Below, piece by piece: positions 10,154 to 18,651 of a DNA stretch of 63,148 nucleotides. The stretch spans positions 1 to 63,148 of the IMG/VR virus record IMGVR_UViG_3300046804_003073; one strand, 5' to 3'. Each line of letters opens with the position of its first letter. Position 1 is the stretch's first letter. Below the pieces are notes generated by a model. The model had not been told where the DNA came from. It saw only the letters and a list, made by a program, of their open reading frames with translations, and searched no databases. A program made the translations under genes and the position numbers. This DNA comes from a virus.

Positions 10154-11778
10154 TGCCTACAATAAGAACTAGTGCAATATCAGAAAGTGGTATTGTATTT
10201 TTTGCATCCGGTGGTCACAGCCATGATGGTGTTGGTTCATCTATTATTGATACCTCTAAATATTCTATTTTTGATTTTGGATTTGGATTAGTAGGAACGA
10301 ATCCAGATAGAATAAATAAACAAACAATAAATCAAACCGCATTTAAGAACTTCATTATTCAGACAGTTAATGAATCAGTTCTTGAACCAGCAGGTGTTGT
10401 TCTGCAAGATAATATTATTAATTCTAGAAATATTATTGCAGGATCAATTACATCGACAGAGATTGCTGCAAATACAATTACAGCAAATAATATAGCAACA
10501 GGTACAATTACAGCAACACAAATAGCTGCTGGCTCAATCACAGCAGATCGTTTAGAGGCAAATGCTCTTTCTGCTAATAGTTTGTCATTTAGCAATGGAG
10601 ATTATTGGGCAAGTAATGGTGCATTTAGACTTGGTGGTACAAGCGGTGTATCGTATTCTGGTGTTTTGGGTTCTTCAATAACTATTGGATCCAATACTGT
10701 TGTAAATGGCTCTATTGATATCGGTGGTCCAGATAATGCTTCATTGCAAGTTAATACTGATGGTGCTTTATGGATTGGTCATAGAGATTTCGCATCAGCT
10801 CCTTTTAGAGTTTATTCTAATGGAAGAACTGAAGTTGGAAATGGTAAAGTAACAATATCAACAACTGGAGTTGTTAATATAACTGGCGCTACTACGGTCG
10901 GTGGTAATTTAACAGTAAATGGATCTTCTATAAGTATTGGATCAGTAAGTAGCACAACTGATGTGAATGGAGATCTTGTTGTTAATGGCAATACTGTCAT
11001 GGAATCAAACGTCAGAATAGATGGTGCTGTAAGAGGAAATAACGGTATTGTTTATTGGAAACTTGACACATCTGGATTCATTGCTGGAACCTCCTTGGAC
11101 GGAACGCAAATATTAAGTATTGGTCAAAATATTAATACAAATGGAACAGTAACAGCAGCTGGCAACGTAACAACCCAAGCAAGTCTTCTTGTAGGATCCG
11201 GTACAGCCGGTGCTCCATCTATTAGATTTACTAGCGATACTGATACTGGTATGTATCGTTCTGGAACAAACCAAGTAGGTATTTCTTGCGGCGGTGGAAA
11301 CTCCGCCTTCTTTACACCATCAGATACGTTATTAACAATAACTTCTACAGGAACTGCTCAGACAGTCTATCATACCTCCTTGGGTTTAATAAAAGCAAGC
11401 TCAACAAGAAATATAAAGAATGACATCTACTACTTTTCAGACGGTATAGAGAAAATTAAAAAACTTAAGCCGGTCACGTTTACATATAAACCACTTGAGT
11501 CTGACTCTGAATACACCGCTGAACTCAAGAAAGGCGCTATACAACATGGTTTTATAGCAGAAGAAGTTGCTGAGGCAGACCATCAACTTGCTACTTGGGA
11601 TTTGCCTAATATGGATGGTCTAACCGACGAAGAAAAAATAGAAATAATTAAAGATCTTACAAAATATGTGCCGACCTATTATAAAGAATCGGCCATTTTA
11701 TCAATAGCAGTAGCCGCTATTCAGGAATTAACTACCAGGGTGGAAGCTTTAGAGGCTCAATTAGGGTATAATAATTAA
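10153..11778 (+). CDS. Tail fibre with S74-type intramolecular chaperone domain
   Basis: A 541-residue protein. Residues about 93-146 hold a short repeat of the form (T/S)ITAxxIAxG, typical of trimeric fibre shafts; the middle is Gly/Asn/Thr-rich (left-handed beta-helix-like, NGxxTVxGNLTVNG). Residues about 414-541 match the peptidase S74/endosialidase chaperone: ASSTRNIKNDI, IKKLKPVTFTYKP, HGFIAEEVAEA, then a C-terminal coiled coil AIQELTTRVEALEAQL. In this family the C-terminal domain trimerises the fibre and usually cuts itself off after the Ser of the first motif; here the likely site is in S-S-T-R-N. Start overlaps the previous stop by one base. Confidence 0.88.
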   Translation: MPTIRTSAISESGIVFFASGGHSHDGVGSSIIDTSKYSIFDFGFGLVGTNPDRINKQTINQTAFKNFIIQTVNESVLEPAGVVLQDNIINSRNIIAGSITSTEIAANTITANNIATGTITATQIAAGSITADRLEANALSANSLSFSNGDYWASNGAFRLGGTSGVSYSGVLGSSITIGSNTVVNGSIDIGGPDNASLQVNTDGALWIGHRDFASAPFRVYSNGRTEVGNGKVTISTTGVVNITGATTVGGNLTVNGSSISIGSVSSTTDVNGDLVVNGNTVMESNVRIDGAVRGNNGIVYWKLDTSGFIAGTSLDGTQILSIGQNINTNGTVTAAGNVTTQASLLVGSGTAGAPSIRFTSDTDTGMYRSGTNQVGISCGGGNSAFFTPSDTLLTITSTGTAQTVYHTSLGLIKASSTRNIKNDIYYFSDGIEKIKKLKPVTFTYKPLESDSEYTAELKKGAIQHGFIAEEVAEADHQLATWDLPNMDGLTDEEKIEIIKDLTKYVPTYYKESAILSIAVAAIQELTTRVEALEAQLGYNN

Positions 11779-12435
11779 ATGGCTTACGAAAACTATAGAT
11801 TTGTATCTTGGACTTCAGGGACACCAATTACTGGTGAAAGGCTATCTCAGATGTCTACAAATATTGAGCAAGTCAAGGATGCTACAAATGGCAGACCACA
11901 AGGCATAATTCAATTATCGCAAGTTACCTCTGATGTTCCTAACTCAACTGGATACTCTGATTTTGTTGAATATGAATTAATTTCATTAAAAGAAGTGCCG
12001 CCATCAGACAAAAGAGTTAGTGTAGATGGTGATAGGTATTATAAAGTATCCTTATCGTTCCCTGGCTTTCTTGTTAAGGCAAGGGGTGCTGAAGATTCGA
12101 CTTACTTGATTAAATTTTATCAAGGTACATTTGGCAATGCGTCAACACTTCTTAATACATGGAAAATAACTCCACCGATATTTTCATATTACGATGTTTC
12201 ATCCAATGCTTCTACTACTACTGTTTCTGTGAAATCAAACGGTTATCCAACTAGGTTTGGTGCTGGTGATTATTCTATTATATTATCATCAACATCTGCT
12301 GGTCTAACAAATGAATCCTTCTATGTCGCTATTAAGAGAGACCAAGGTGCAAATACAACTAATGCCCCAGCATATTATGTTCCTAGTTCTGGAACAACTA
12401 TGCAATTTTATATTGAGGATGTTGGCGGAATCTAA
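11779..12435 (+). CDS. Minor tail protein
   Basis: A 218-residue protein directly after the fibre gene (no gap: TAA then ATG). The opening MAYENYRFVSWTSGTPITGERLSQMSTNI resembles the short trimerising start (W-x-x-G-T-P-I-T-x-x-R-L-x-x-M) common to actinophage baseplate/fibre proteins. The rest is beta-rich with many Ser/Thr/Asn residues. Likely an accessory fibre or tail-tip decoration protein; the exact partner is not visible. Confidence 0.7.
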   Translation: MAYENYRFVSWTSGTPITGERLSQMSTNIEQVKDATNGRPQGIIQLSQVTSDVPNSTGYSDFVEYELISLKEVPPSDKRVSVDGDRYYKVSLSFPGFLVKARGAEDSTYLIKFYQGTFGNASTLLNTWKITPPIFSYYDVSSNASTTTVSVKSNGYPTRFGAGDYSIILSSTSAGLTNESFYVAIKRDQGANTTNAPAYYVPSSGTTMQFYIEDVGGI

Positions 12436-12875
12436 TGCGTAGGAGAGAATTAGCTTCTCAACGTAAAGATATAAAATGGACACCTAAAAATAATACTGGA
12501 TCTAGCAACCCCAACTTTGCTGGCGGTAAATATGTTGATGATAAAGGGTATGTAAGGTTACTTAGACCAGAACACCCCAGAAATATTCGTGGATATGTTT
12601 ATGAACATCGTTTATTAATGGAACAATATATGGGTAGATTTTTAGAGCCTTGGGAAACAGTCCATCATATAAATGAAATAAAAACAGATAATAGAATTGA
12701 AAATTTCTTTTTATGTACACATAAAGAACACAGTGCAGTTCACATGGAAGGCAGAAAGCCAACAATTGATCAAAAGAATAAACTTAGAGAAAGTATTAAA
12801 AATGTTAAACCACATACAAGAAAACGAGACTTTTCAAGAAAAACAATCGCCAAAAAAAATTATCCTAATGACTGA
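12435..12875 (+). CDS. HNH homing-type endonuclease
   Basis: A 146-residue protein with an HNH core at about residues 60-104: YEHRLLMEQ..., VHHINEIKTDNRIENFFLCTHKEHSAVHM, the standard His-His...Asn...His metal-binding pattern of phage HNH enzymes with an HNH_3-like layout. The N-terminus (KWTPKNNTGSSNPNFAGGKYVDDKGYVRL) is the usual leader of this family. The C-terminus is Lys/Arg-rich. It sits between the tail module and the next module, overlapping the previous stop by one base; such free-standing nucleases are generally mobile. Could instead help packaging, but that role is usual for HNH genes beside terminase, which this is not. Confidence 0.88.
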   Translation: MRRRELASQRKDIKWTPKNNTGSSNPNFAGGKYVDDKGYVRLLRPEHPRNIRGYVYEHRLLMEQYMGRFLEPWETVHHINEIKTDNRIENFFLCTHKEHSAVHMEGRKPTIDQKNKLRESIKNVKPHTRKRDFSRKTIAKKNYPND

Positions 12876-12924
12876 TTTTCCTCTCTACGCTGTGGTACCA
12901 TTTACCAACCCGTAGGAGGGAAAG

Positions 12925-14097
12925 ATGAAAAAATGTGAAGGGCCGAACTGCGAATTAGAGTTTGAGCCAAATACAGCAAATCAGAAATACGCACACGATT
13001 CATGTCGTAAATCAATTGATTCACTCGGACTTTGCAAGTTCAGGAAAGAAAATGGGATTGTTGAGATTCCTAACTCATCTATTGATCTATCGATCTGTTC
13101 AGATGCTGATCTTAAGGTTGCGTATACAAAGCTTCTATCAGAATATGATAAAGTAAAAAATAAGCAAGATGAAATAGCAAGTGCTGTTTATAGAGCTGTT
13201 AAGGATACTGTTACTTCACAGCCCCCTATCAAAATGAACAGCGATTTTACTCCAGTAAAGAGTAAAAAGTCATTGAAAGATCAAGAGGTTGCAGTTGCAG
13301 TTCTTGCCGATTGGCAACTTGCAAAAGTTACTCCTGACTATAACTCTGCTGTTTGTGAAGAGCGTATTGAAAGATATGCTGATAAGGTTATTCATTTAGC
13401 AAATATTCAAAGAGCAGACCACCCAGTTAATGAAATTCATATCTGGTGTTTGGGAGACATTGTTGAAGGAGAACTTATATTCCCCGGACAAAGTTTCCTT
13501 GTTGATGGTGGTCTATATAGACAGGTAACTGTTGATGGACCTAGAATTATGCGCAAGTTCATCAATAAAATGCTTGAGAACTTTGAAAAGGTCGTATTTG
13601 TTGGCGTGATAGGTAATCATGGCGCAATCGGCGGTCGTAGCAGAAGAGATCATGACCCCGAAACAAATGCTGATAGAATGCTGTATCGTATCATACAGTT
13701 AATGTATGAAAACGAAAAGCGTATTGAGTTCCACATACCAGATGGTCGTGGTGAAAGAAATTGGTATGCAATAGATACTATTGGAAATTATAAGTCTCTA
13801 TTGATTCATGGCGATCAATTTGGTAGCCTATCGACCCTCTATGCCTTCCAGAAGAAGGTGTATGGATGGAAGGTTGGCGCTATACAGGAAGAGTTTAATG
13901 ACGTTTATTGTGGGCATTTCCATACTCCTACAAAAATGACATTTAATACTGTCCAGTTTAGAATCTCTGGAAGTCCAGAATCTACAAACACATATGCTAT
14001 GGAAAGTTTGGCCGCCATTGGTCAACCTTCTCAACCATTGATGTTTGTTCATCCCGAAAAGGGAATTGTGACAGCAGAATACAACTGCTGGCTATAG
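12925..14097 (+). CDS. Metallophosphoesterase with N-terminal zinc-finger-like segment
   Basis: A 390-residue calcineurin-like phosphoesterase. Visible metal motifs: AVLADWQL (about 124-131), LGDIVEGE (about 176-184), GNHGAIG (about 230), HGDQFG (about 295) and GHFHTP (about 330-335), in canonical order. The first 40 residues have CEGPNC...C, a probable zinc knuckle, and residues 75-110 are helical. A strong AGGAGGGAAAG site precedes the ATG at 12925. Phosphodiesterase or DNA-processing activity is expected for the fold; the substrate is unknown. The gap before it contains a GTGGTA-type element shared with two other intergenic regions. Confidence 0.85.
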   Translation: MKKCEGPNCELEFEPNTANQKYAHDSCRKSIDSLGLCKFRKENGIVEIPNSSIDLSICSDADLKVAYTKLLSEYDKVKNKQDEIASAVYRAVKDTVTSQPPIKMNSDFTPVKSKKSLKDQEVAVAVLADWQLAKVTPDYNSAVCEERIERYADKVIHLANIQRADHPVNEIHIWCLGDIVEGELIFPGQSFLVDGGLYRQVTVDGPRIMRKFINKMLENFEKVVFVGVIGNHGAIGGRSRRDHDPETNADRMLYRIIQLMYENEKRIEFHIPDGRGERNWYAIDTIGNYKSLLIHGDQFGSLSTLYAFQKKVYGWKVGAIQEEFNDVYCGHFHTPTKMTFNTVQFRISGSPESTNTYAMESLAAIGQPSQPLMFVHPEKGIVTAEYNCWL

Positions 14098-14105
14098 GAG
14101 GAAAT

Positions 14106-14312
14106 ATGTTTGATAAGAAATTACTTAAGGACATCGCAGAAAGAGCGATTTGGACAGCGGCTCAGGCTTTTATTGCTGTCTATACCGTTGGTGGTGTTGA
14201 TCAAACAAAGTCTGCGTTGACAGCAGGAGTCGCTGCTGGAATTAGTGTTGTTAAGGGTTTCATGGCAACGCAGGTTGGAGACCCGAAGTCTGCTTCTACT
14301 TTAAAGAGTTGA
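14106..14312 (+). CDS. Holin, r1t type
   Basis: A 68-residue protein beginning MFDKKLLKDIAERAIWTAAQAFIAVYTVGG and continuing with a second hydrophobic helix (SALTAGVAAGISVVKGFMATQVG). The LKDxxERAxxTxxQ opening plus two short hydrophobic helices is the r1t-holin pattern found in many actinophages. It would make lesions in the cytoplasmic membrane to time lysis. A RBS (TAGGAGG) lies just upstream and the gene is 8 bases after the phosphoesterase. The lysozyme-like gene is far away at 52 kb. Confidence 0.85.
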   Translation: MFDKKLLKDIAERAIWTAAQAFIAVYTVGGVDQTKSALTAGVAAGISVVKGFMATQVGDPKSASTLKS

Positions 14313-14313
14313 A

Positions 14314-14502
14314 ATGATTAAATTTCCTAGTGTTAAACTCAAGTGTGCAAAGTGCGGTGGTATGAAATACATCGGTGAAGAATTTCATTTTGCTGGTGAG
14401 ATGTGGGTGGACGTTACCTGCATCAATTGTTCGCATACTGCTGATATTGAAGTAAATAAGTTAAATAACTTACTTCAAAAACTGTCAGGGAATAAAAAAT
14501 GA
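14314..14502 (+). CDS. Small zinc-ribbon protein
   Basis: A 62-residue protein with two Cys pairs, CAKC at about 11-14 and CINC at about 36-39, separated by 21 residues, as in a single zinc ribbon. It starts one base after the holin stop and overlaps the next gene by four bases. No catalytic residues visible. Function unknown; probably binds DNA, RNA or a protein partner. Confidence 0.65.
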   Translation: MIKFPSVKLKCAKCGGMKYIGEEFHFAGEMWVDVTCINCSHTADIEVNKLNNLLQKLSGNKK

Positions 14503-14933
14503 TAACAAATAAAATAATAGAAAATAAGTTTTATTTGTATAAAGGTAAACTTGTAAAAGTTAAAAAAATTCATAGATCATCAAATAATGTTGTAGTTAAA
14601 TATATCCTTGATGATGGTGAAGATATCATTCCGTTTTCTGGCGGAGAACTGTTGCTCAGTAGACTTTATACAATAGGTGAATTGGCTAAAATAACAGGCA
14701 AGAGATCAGATACTCTTAGAAAATACGAGAAGTCTGGTCTCTTGCCGAAGCCATTTTTTATGGTAGAAAAAGACGAATCATGTTATAAAAATTGGCGGTT
14801 CTATTCAGAACAAGAAGTTTATGATGTGATAGCATTCTTTTCTGGAAGAAATCCTGGGCGACCAGCGACCTCCAGTAAAGCAAATATAAAAAGTTCCATC
14901 ATCTCATTGAAAGAGAAGGTTAATAAATTATGA
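14499..14933 (+). CDS. MerR-like helix-turn-helix protein
   Basis: A 144-residue protein. Residues about 52-105 (LYTIGELAKITGKRSDTLRKYEKSGLLPKPFF...WRFYSEQEVYDVIAFF) match the winged-helix DNA-binding domain of the MerR family. The N-terminal 50 residues look like a small beta-barrel (KLVKVKKIHRSSNNVVVKYILDDGEDIIPFSGGELL), and the C-terminus is short and basic, without a metal-binding dimer helix. Likely a DNA-binding regulator. Its ATG lies in the ATGA overlap with the zinc-ribbon gene. Confidence 0.78.
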   Translation: MITNKIIENKFYLYKGKLVKVKKIHRSSNNVVVKYILDDGEDIIPFSGGELLLSRLYTIGELAKITGKRSDTLRKYEKSGLLPKPFFMVEKDESCYKNWRFYSEQEVYDVIAFFSGRNPGRPATSSKANIKSSIISLKEKVNKL

Positions 14934-15124
14934 TTGATAATGATAAAGCTGAAATTTGGGCTTCTATTGGAATAACAAAAAATCTTGGCAACTATGAGTC
15001 TTTAAGGCTTGATGCTGGTGCTAAGATTATGGCATCTAATCTTGATGATCAAGATTCTTGGGCTAAACTATGGAATGCTCTGGATGAGCAGATTGAAGCT
15101 AAATTAAAAGAGTTAGATAAGTGA
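14930..15124 (+). CDS. Small acidic protein, unknown
   Basis: A 64-residue, mainly helical, acidic protein (KAEIWASIGITKNLGNYESLRLDAG..., ending EQIEAKLKELDK). It has the look of a small conserved phage protein but I cannot assign a family. ATGA overlap with the MerR-like gene and overlap with the GTG of the WhiB gene place it in one operon with both regulators. Confidence 0.55.
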   Translation: MIDNDKAEIWASIGITKNLGNYESLRLDAGAKIMASNLDDQDSWAKLWNALDEQIEAKLKELDK

Positions 15125-15369
15125 GTTGGCTTCAAAAAGCCGTTTGTCATAACGATAAGAATTCCAACTATTGGCTTTCATATGAACTTAATAAAATTGA
15201 GTATGCAAAAAATGGATGTGCAAAATGTACAGTCAAAAAGCAATGCCTACTCAACTCTGATATCTCAGATAAGGAAACTGCCGGCGTAATTGCTGGTATT
15301 TCAGAATATGAAAGAAAATTAAAATTATGGAAGAAGGTGAATGATATAAATGGCAATAACTGGGAATGA
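15121..15369 (+). CDS. WhiB-family protein, divergent
   Basis: An 82-residue protein with the four-Cys arrangement of WhiB iron-sulfur regulators: AVC at about 9, then CAKC-x5-C (GCAKCTVKKQC) at about 33-41. The usual G-(V/I)-W-G-G turn is degenerate (AGVIAGIS), though the following basic E-R-K-L-K helix is present. GTG start inside the TAAGTGAG overlap. WhiB proteins bind a 4Fe-4S cluster and the sigma factor; they occur only in Actinomycetota and their phages, which is the main host clue. The altered turn suggests it may not contact sigma in the standard way. Confidence 0.78.
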   Translation: MSWLQKAVCHNDKNSNYWLSYELNKIEYAKNGCAKCTVKKQCLLNSDISDKETAGVIAGISEYERKLKLWKKVNDINGNNWE

Positions 15370-15661
15370 TGTAATAGACGTATTTAAAATCTATTGCAAA
15401 GAGAAAAATAAACTATTTATCCCAGACTCGCCTAGACAGGATGAAATAGCACAAAGCATCGCTGAGCATTATGATAGCGATGATCTTCTTGAGGCTATTA
15501 AGTTCTATATCTCTAATGAGGTTGGACCCATTCTTGTTTTTGACTTTGCATTAAAGTCAAGAGATTATGTGGTTAAGATTCAAAAAGAGAGAGCGTCTGT
15601 TGATAGATTTAAGCAAACCGTTGCCGAAACAAGAAAGCTGATTGAATCAGATGAATTATGA
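15350..15661 (+). CDS. Replication-module protein, unknown
   Basis: A 103-residue helical protein immediately upstream of, and overlapping, the DnaB-like helicase gene. Position and size would suit a helicase loader or accessory factor, but no diagnostic motif is seen. Composition is charged (DDLLEAIKFYI, KSRDYVVKIQKERASVDRFKQTV). ATG start inside the 3' end of the WhiB gene (20-base overlap). Confidence 0.55.
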   Translation: MAITGNDVIDVFKIYCKEKNKLFIPDSPRQDEIAQSIAEHYDSDDLLEAIKFYISNEVGPILVFDFALKSRDYVVKIQKERASVDRFKQTVAETRKLIESDEL

Positions 15662-16871
15662 GATGAGACTTATCAACGCTATTGTTGATAGCGGAGATAT
15701 GGTAACAGCCATTAATGAGGGTGTTGATGGAGTATTTTCTGAGTATAGGGACATATGGAACTTTGTTCTCAGTCATTACGACAAACACTCTAAATCACCA
15801 TCAAAGGATACAATAAAATCACACTACTCTGATTTTGAATTTATCAACAGTTCAGAGCCGTTGATGTATTACATTGATCAAGCAAAGAAAGAATCCTTAT
15901 CTGTCCAGACTCGTAGAATTGTAGCGCAGGCTCATTCTTTATTAGGTGAGTTGGGTCCAAAGGAAGCCCTTTCTTTTTTGATGGAGAATACATCTAAGTT
16001 ATATAAGTATTCCAGTAATCTAAAAGATACTGATCTTGTTGGTGAATGGAAAGATAGATTTACTGATTTAAAGGAAAGATCAGAGAACCCAGACAAGGGT
16101 GTTGTAGGAATTCCTAGTGGTATTTCTGTCATTGATAAAGTATTCGGCGGTTGGCAGGCAGGAGACTTCATTGTTCTTCTTGGCTGGACAGGTGTTGGTA
16201 AGTCATTTATTGCAAGATTATTTGCTGTTAATGCTTGGCGTGCTGGATATCGACCAATGATTATTTCTCTTGAAATGAACAAGATGCAGGAGGGGCAGAG
16301 ACTTGATACTCTGCTTAATAATGGTGAGGGTAACTTCACAAACACGGATCTTGTAAAAGCGAATCCTCTTATTGTTGATAAATATGAAAAATGGGGCAGT
16401 AGAACTTTTGATGGCAAGCAACCAATCTATCTTGTCACCTCTGAGGGGCTTGAGACAGCCGATCAGAATATGGTTCAGGCTAAGATAGATCAGTATCAAC
16501 CAGACATGGTGATTCTTGATTATCATGGTCTATTTGATGACTCCAGTGGTGCCAGGAATGAAACAGAGAAAGCAAAGAATCTTTCAAAAGCTTTCAAGAG
16601 AATTGCGGTAAAGAATAATGTACCCATTATTGACGTTGCTGCTGTAACAATGAGTGAGGGTCATAGCGAAAGACCACCGGAATTAGAAGAAGTTGCTTGG
16701 TCTAAGCAGTTAGCCTATGATGCCGATCTCGTTCTTGCTATCCACCGTGAATATAACTCGGATATATTTCAGGTAGTATCAAGAAAAGTTAGAAGAGCAA
16801 CGCACTTTGGATTCTATTTGAAGTGGAATCTTGAAACAGGGAAATGGAATGAAGAATGGGATCTAGGATGA
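15651..16871 (+). CDS. DnaB-like replicative helicase
   Basis: A RecA-fold hexameric helicase of about 406 residues. Walker A is GWTGVGKS at about 177-184, preceded by GIPSGISVIDKVFGGWQAGDF; Walker B is PDMVILDYHG at about 284; the motif ISLEMNKMQ and the Arg-rich SRKVRRATHF region fit the DnaB/gp41 C-terminal domain. The N-terminal 140 residues are helical, as in the primase-interacting domain. I chose ATG 15651; TTG 15642 and ATG 15663 are alternatives. Next to primase, so helicase-primase coupling is expected. Confidence 0.9.
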   Translation: MNYEMRLINAIVDSGDMVTAINEGVDGVFSEYRDIWNFVLSHYDKHSKSPSKDTIKSHYSDFEFINSSEPLMYYIDQAKKESLSVQTRRIVAQAHSLLGELGPKEALSFLMENTSKLYKYSSNLKDTDLVGEWKDRFTDLKERSENPDKGVVGIPSGISVIDKVFGGWQAGDFIVLLGWTGVGKSFIARLFAVNAWRAGYRPMIISLEMNKMQEGQRLDTLLNNGEGNFTNTDLVKANPLIVDKYEKWGSRTFDGKQPIYLVTSEGLETADQNMVQAKIDQYQPDMVILDYHGLFDDSSGARNETEKAKNLSKAFKRIAVKNNVPIIDVAAVTMSEGHSERPPELEEVAWSKQLAYDADLVLAIHREYNSDIFQVVSRKVRRATHFGFYLKWNLETGKWNEEWDLG

Positions 16872-17065
16872 AGATTGAAATTGATGATAACGTACTGTAT
16901 GTCCTAAACGGAACCAGTCGTGATATTGAGACAATTGTTAGGCTAAGACCGTGGATAGAAGATGAGATTAGAACACTTTATGGTGACTTTACTTCAACAA
17001 AACTATTCACAGATTACAAGCCTCAATCAGAGACCTTTGAGTACAAAATTGTATTCCTCAAATAA
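16868..17065 (+). CDS. Small protein between helicase and primase
   Basis: A 65-residue acidic protein starting at the ATG in the ATGA overlap with the helicase stop. No known motif. Its 3' end is overlapped by the long version of the primase reading frame, so either this gene or the early primase start is real in full; the presence of a clean ATGA junction favours this small gene. Confidence 0.5.
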   Translation: MKIEIDDNVLYVLNGTSRDIETIVRLRPWIEDEIRTLYGDFTSTKLFTDYKPQSETFEYKIVFLK

Positions 17066-17963
17066 TATTGAAAAAGAAATAAGAGATCTATTCTCTAATT
17101 ACAATATCAATATACAAACAGAAAGCGGTAAAGAGGCAACTCTTTATTGCCCTTTCCATAAGAACACACACAGCCCAGCGTTTTATATAAATTTAAAAAC
17201 TGGTCTATGGCAGTGTTTTAATCCATCTTGTGATAAACGTGGTAATTTTAGACAACTGTATAAGCATTTAACGGGCAAATCTTATTCAAGAGAAAGAAAG
17301 ATTGACCCTGTTGATCTTGAGCAAAAGCTTAGAAATAGTTTAAATCCACAAAAACAAGAAGAAATAGATATTGAATCAATTCGTATTAATTATGACTCTG
17401 ATGAAATTCATCTATTAGAAACTATGCTAGAAAGAGGTTTCAATAAAGAAACTTTGAAGTATCTAGAAATAGGATTCTCAAGAGTCAAAGAGCGAGTTGT
17501 CATACCTGTCAGAGATTCAAAGTACGAAGTTGTTGGGTTAATAGGTCGAGCAATTCATGATTGGCAAGATCCTAGATATCTATATAACAAAGGCTTCAAA
17601 AGAGCAGATGTATTATTCAATATACAGAACGCAAAAAAATACGATGAATGTATCGTAGTAGAGGGAAGTCTTGATTGCGCTAAAGTAATTCAATCAGGAT
17701 ATCAAAATTGTGTAGCAACTCTTGGTGCAAAAGTATCTGACCATCAGATATCTATGTTGAGGAAATGGTTTGATAAAATCGTCATTTTTTCTGACAGGGA
17801 TGAGGCTGGCGCATCCATGCGAGATGCTATAATAAGATCTTGCGAGGGCAAGGAACTGAGTCAAATGCTCATACCTGAGCATGCAAAAGACCCAGGCGAA
17901 ATGTCTGAGCAGGAAATACAACAATCATATATAAATAAAATTTCCATTATTGGAGGAAGGTAG
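16962..17963 (+). CDS. DNA primase, CHC2 zinc finger plus Toprim
   Basis: Synthesises RNA primers. Zinc finger at about residues 63-93 (CPFH-x18-W-Q-C-FNPSC), and a Toprim domain with VVEGSLDCAKVI at about 231 and IFSDRDEAG at about 274. Between them is the RNA-polymerase-like basic region (ERVVIPVRDSKYEVVGLIGRA). The ORF opens at ATG 16962, but that overlaps the preceding gene by 104 bases; TTG at 17037 or 17049 would give a shorter protein still containing the whole zinc finger. Total length, about 300-330 residues, is short for DnaG and typical for phage primases. Confidence 0.88.
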   Translation: MRLEHFMVTLLQQNYSQITSLNQRPLSTKLYSSNNIEKEIRDLFSNYNINIQTESGKEATLYCPFHKNTHSPAFYINLKTGLWQCFNPSCDKRGNFRQLYKHLTGKSYSRERKIDPVDLEQKLRNSLNPQKQEEIDIESIRINYDSDEIHLLETMLERGFNKETLKYLEIGFSRVKERVVIPVRDSKYEVVGLIGRAIHDWQDPRYLYNKGFKRADVLFNIQNAKKYDECIVVEGSLDCAKVIQSGYQNCVATLGAKVSDHQISMLRKWFDKIVIFSDRDEAGASMRDAIIRSCEGKELSQMLIPEHAKDPGEMSEQEIQQSYINKISIIGGR

Positions 17964-17968
17964 GAAAC

Positions 17969-18607
17969 ATGTTTGAATCATTAAAAACACTTAAAGACTT
18001 AGAAAAGAATATCCCGACACAAAGCGGTGGTGGAGGAAAGAAGTTCTTCACCATTTCTTCGGGAGAAACTTTTAAGATTAGATTCCGTCAGGAATTGACG
18101 GAAGATTCCAGAAATTACGATGAAGCAATTGGAACTGCAATTACTGTTCCCGTTGTTACTTCGCCTATTAACTGGAAATGGAGGGCAGCATCAACTGCAT
18201 CATTGGAGAAGTTCAATTACCGTTGTTGGGCAAGTGAGCAGATTTCCAAGGATACTAGGTGGAGACCGAAGCCTCATCTTCTCATCAATGTTGCTGTTGA
18301 AGTTGAACCTGGCACTTGGGAGCCTAGAATTATTGACACAACCTTTAATCAGCGCCATATTGGTCTGATTTTGATTGAATACGCTAAGGAGTTTGGTTCT
18401 ATCACTGACCGCTACTACAAGTATTCAAGAACTGGTTCTGGCGCTCAGGATACGAATTATACGCTTATCCCGCTGGACCAGTCACCGATGCCTGACAGCA
18501 TTAAGTCACTTCCAGTGCATGATCTTAACAATGTTTATATGACATTGCCTTATGCAAAGCAGGAAGCATTTTTTACCACTGGCGAATTGGTAAAAGATTC
18601 TTGGTGA
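17969..18607 (+). CDS. Probable single-stranded DNA-binding protein
   Basis: A 212-residue protein between primase and polymerase. It begins with a Gly-rich GGGGKKFFTISSGETFKIRFRQEL strand and has several aromatic and basic strands (PINWKWRAAS, RYYKYSRTG) as expected for an OB-fold ssDNA binder. Strong RBS (GGAGGAAGGTAGGAAAC) suggests high expression, as would be needed. It is followed by an unusual perfect hairpin. Assignment is by position and composition, not by a diagnostic motif. Confidence 0.55.
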   Translation: MFESLKTLKDLEKNIPTQSGGGGKKFFTISSGETFKIRFRQELTEDSRNYDEAIGTAITVPVVTSPINWKWRAASTASLEKFNYRCWASEQISKDTRWRPKPHLLINVAVEVEPGTWEPRIIDTTFNQRHIGLILIEYAKEFGSITDRYYKYSRTGSGAQDTNYTLIPLDQSPMPDSIKSLPVHDLNNVYMTLPYAKQEAFFTTGELVKDSW

Positions 18608-18613
18608 TGATGC

Positions 18614-18643
18614 ATGCCGGCAGGGAGTAATCCCTGCCGGCAT
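18614..18643 (+). promoter_or_regulatory. Perfect 13-bp hairpin after the SSB-like gene
   Basis: ATGCCGGCAGGGA (18614-18626), loop GTAA, then TCCCTGCCGGCAT (18631-18643). The stem is perfect and GC-rich in an AT-rich neighbourhood. No T-tract follows, so it is not a standard intrinsic terminator. It could protect the 3' end of an abundant upstream message or attenuate the downstream genes; the next gene starts 9 bases later. Confidence 0.7.
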
Positions 18644-18651
18644 AGGCAACT

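Noticed and set aside
12435-12875. HNH gene as terminase-associated packaging factor
   Set aside because: It lies 20 kb from the terminase genes, at the end of the tail module; a mobile endonuclease is the simpler reading.
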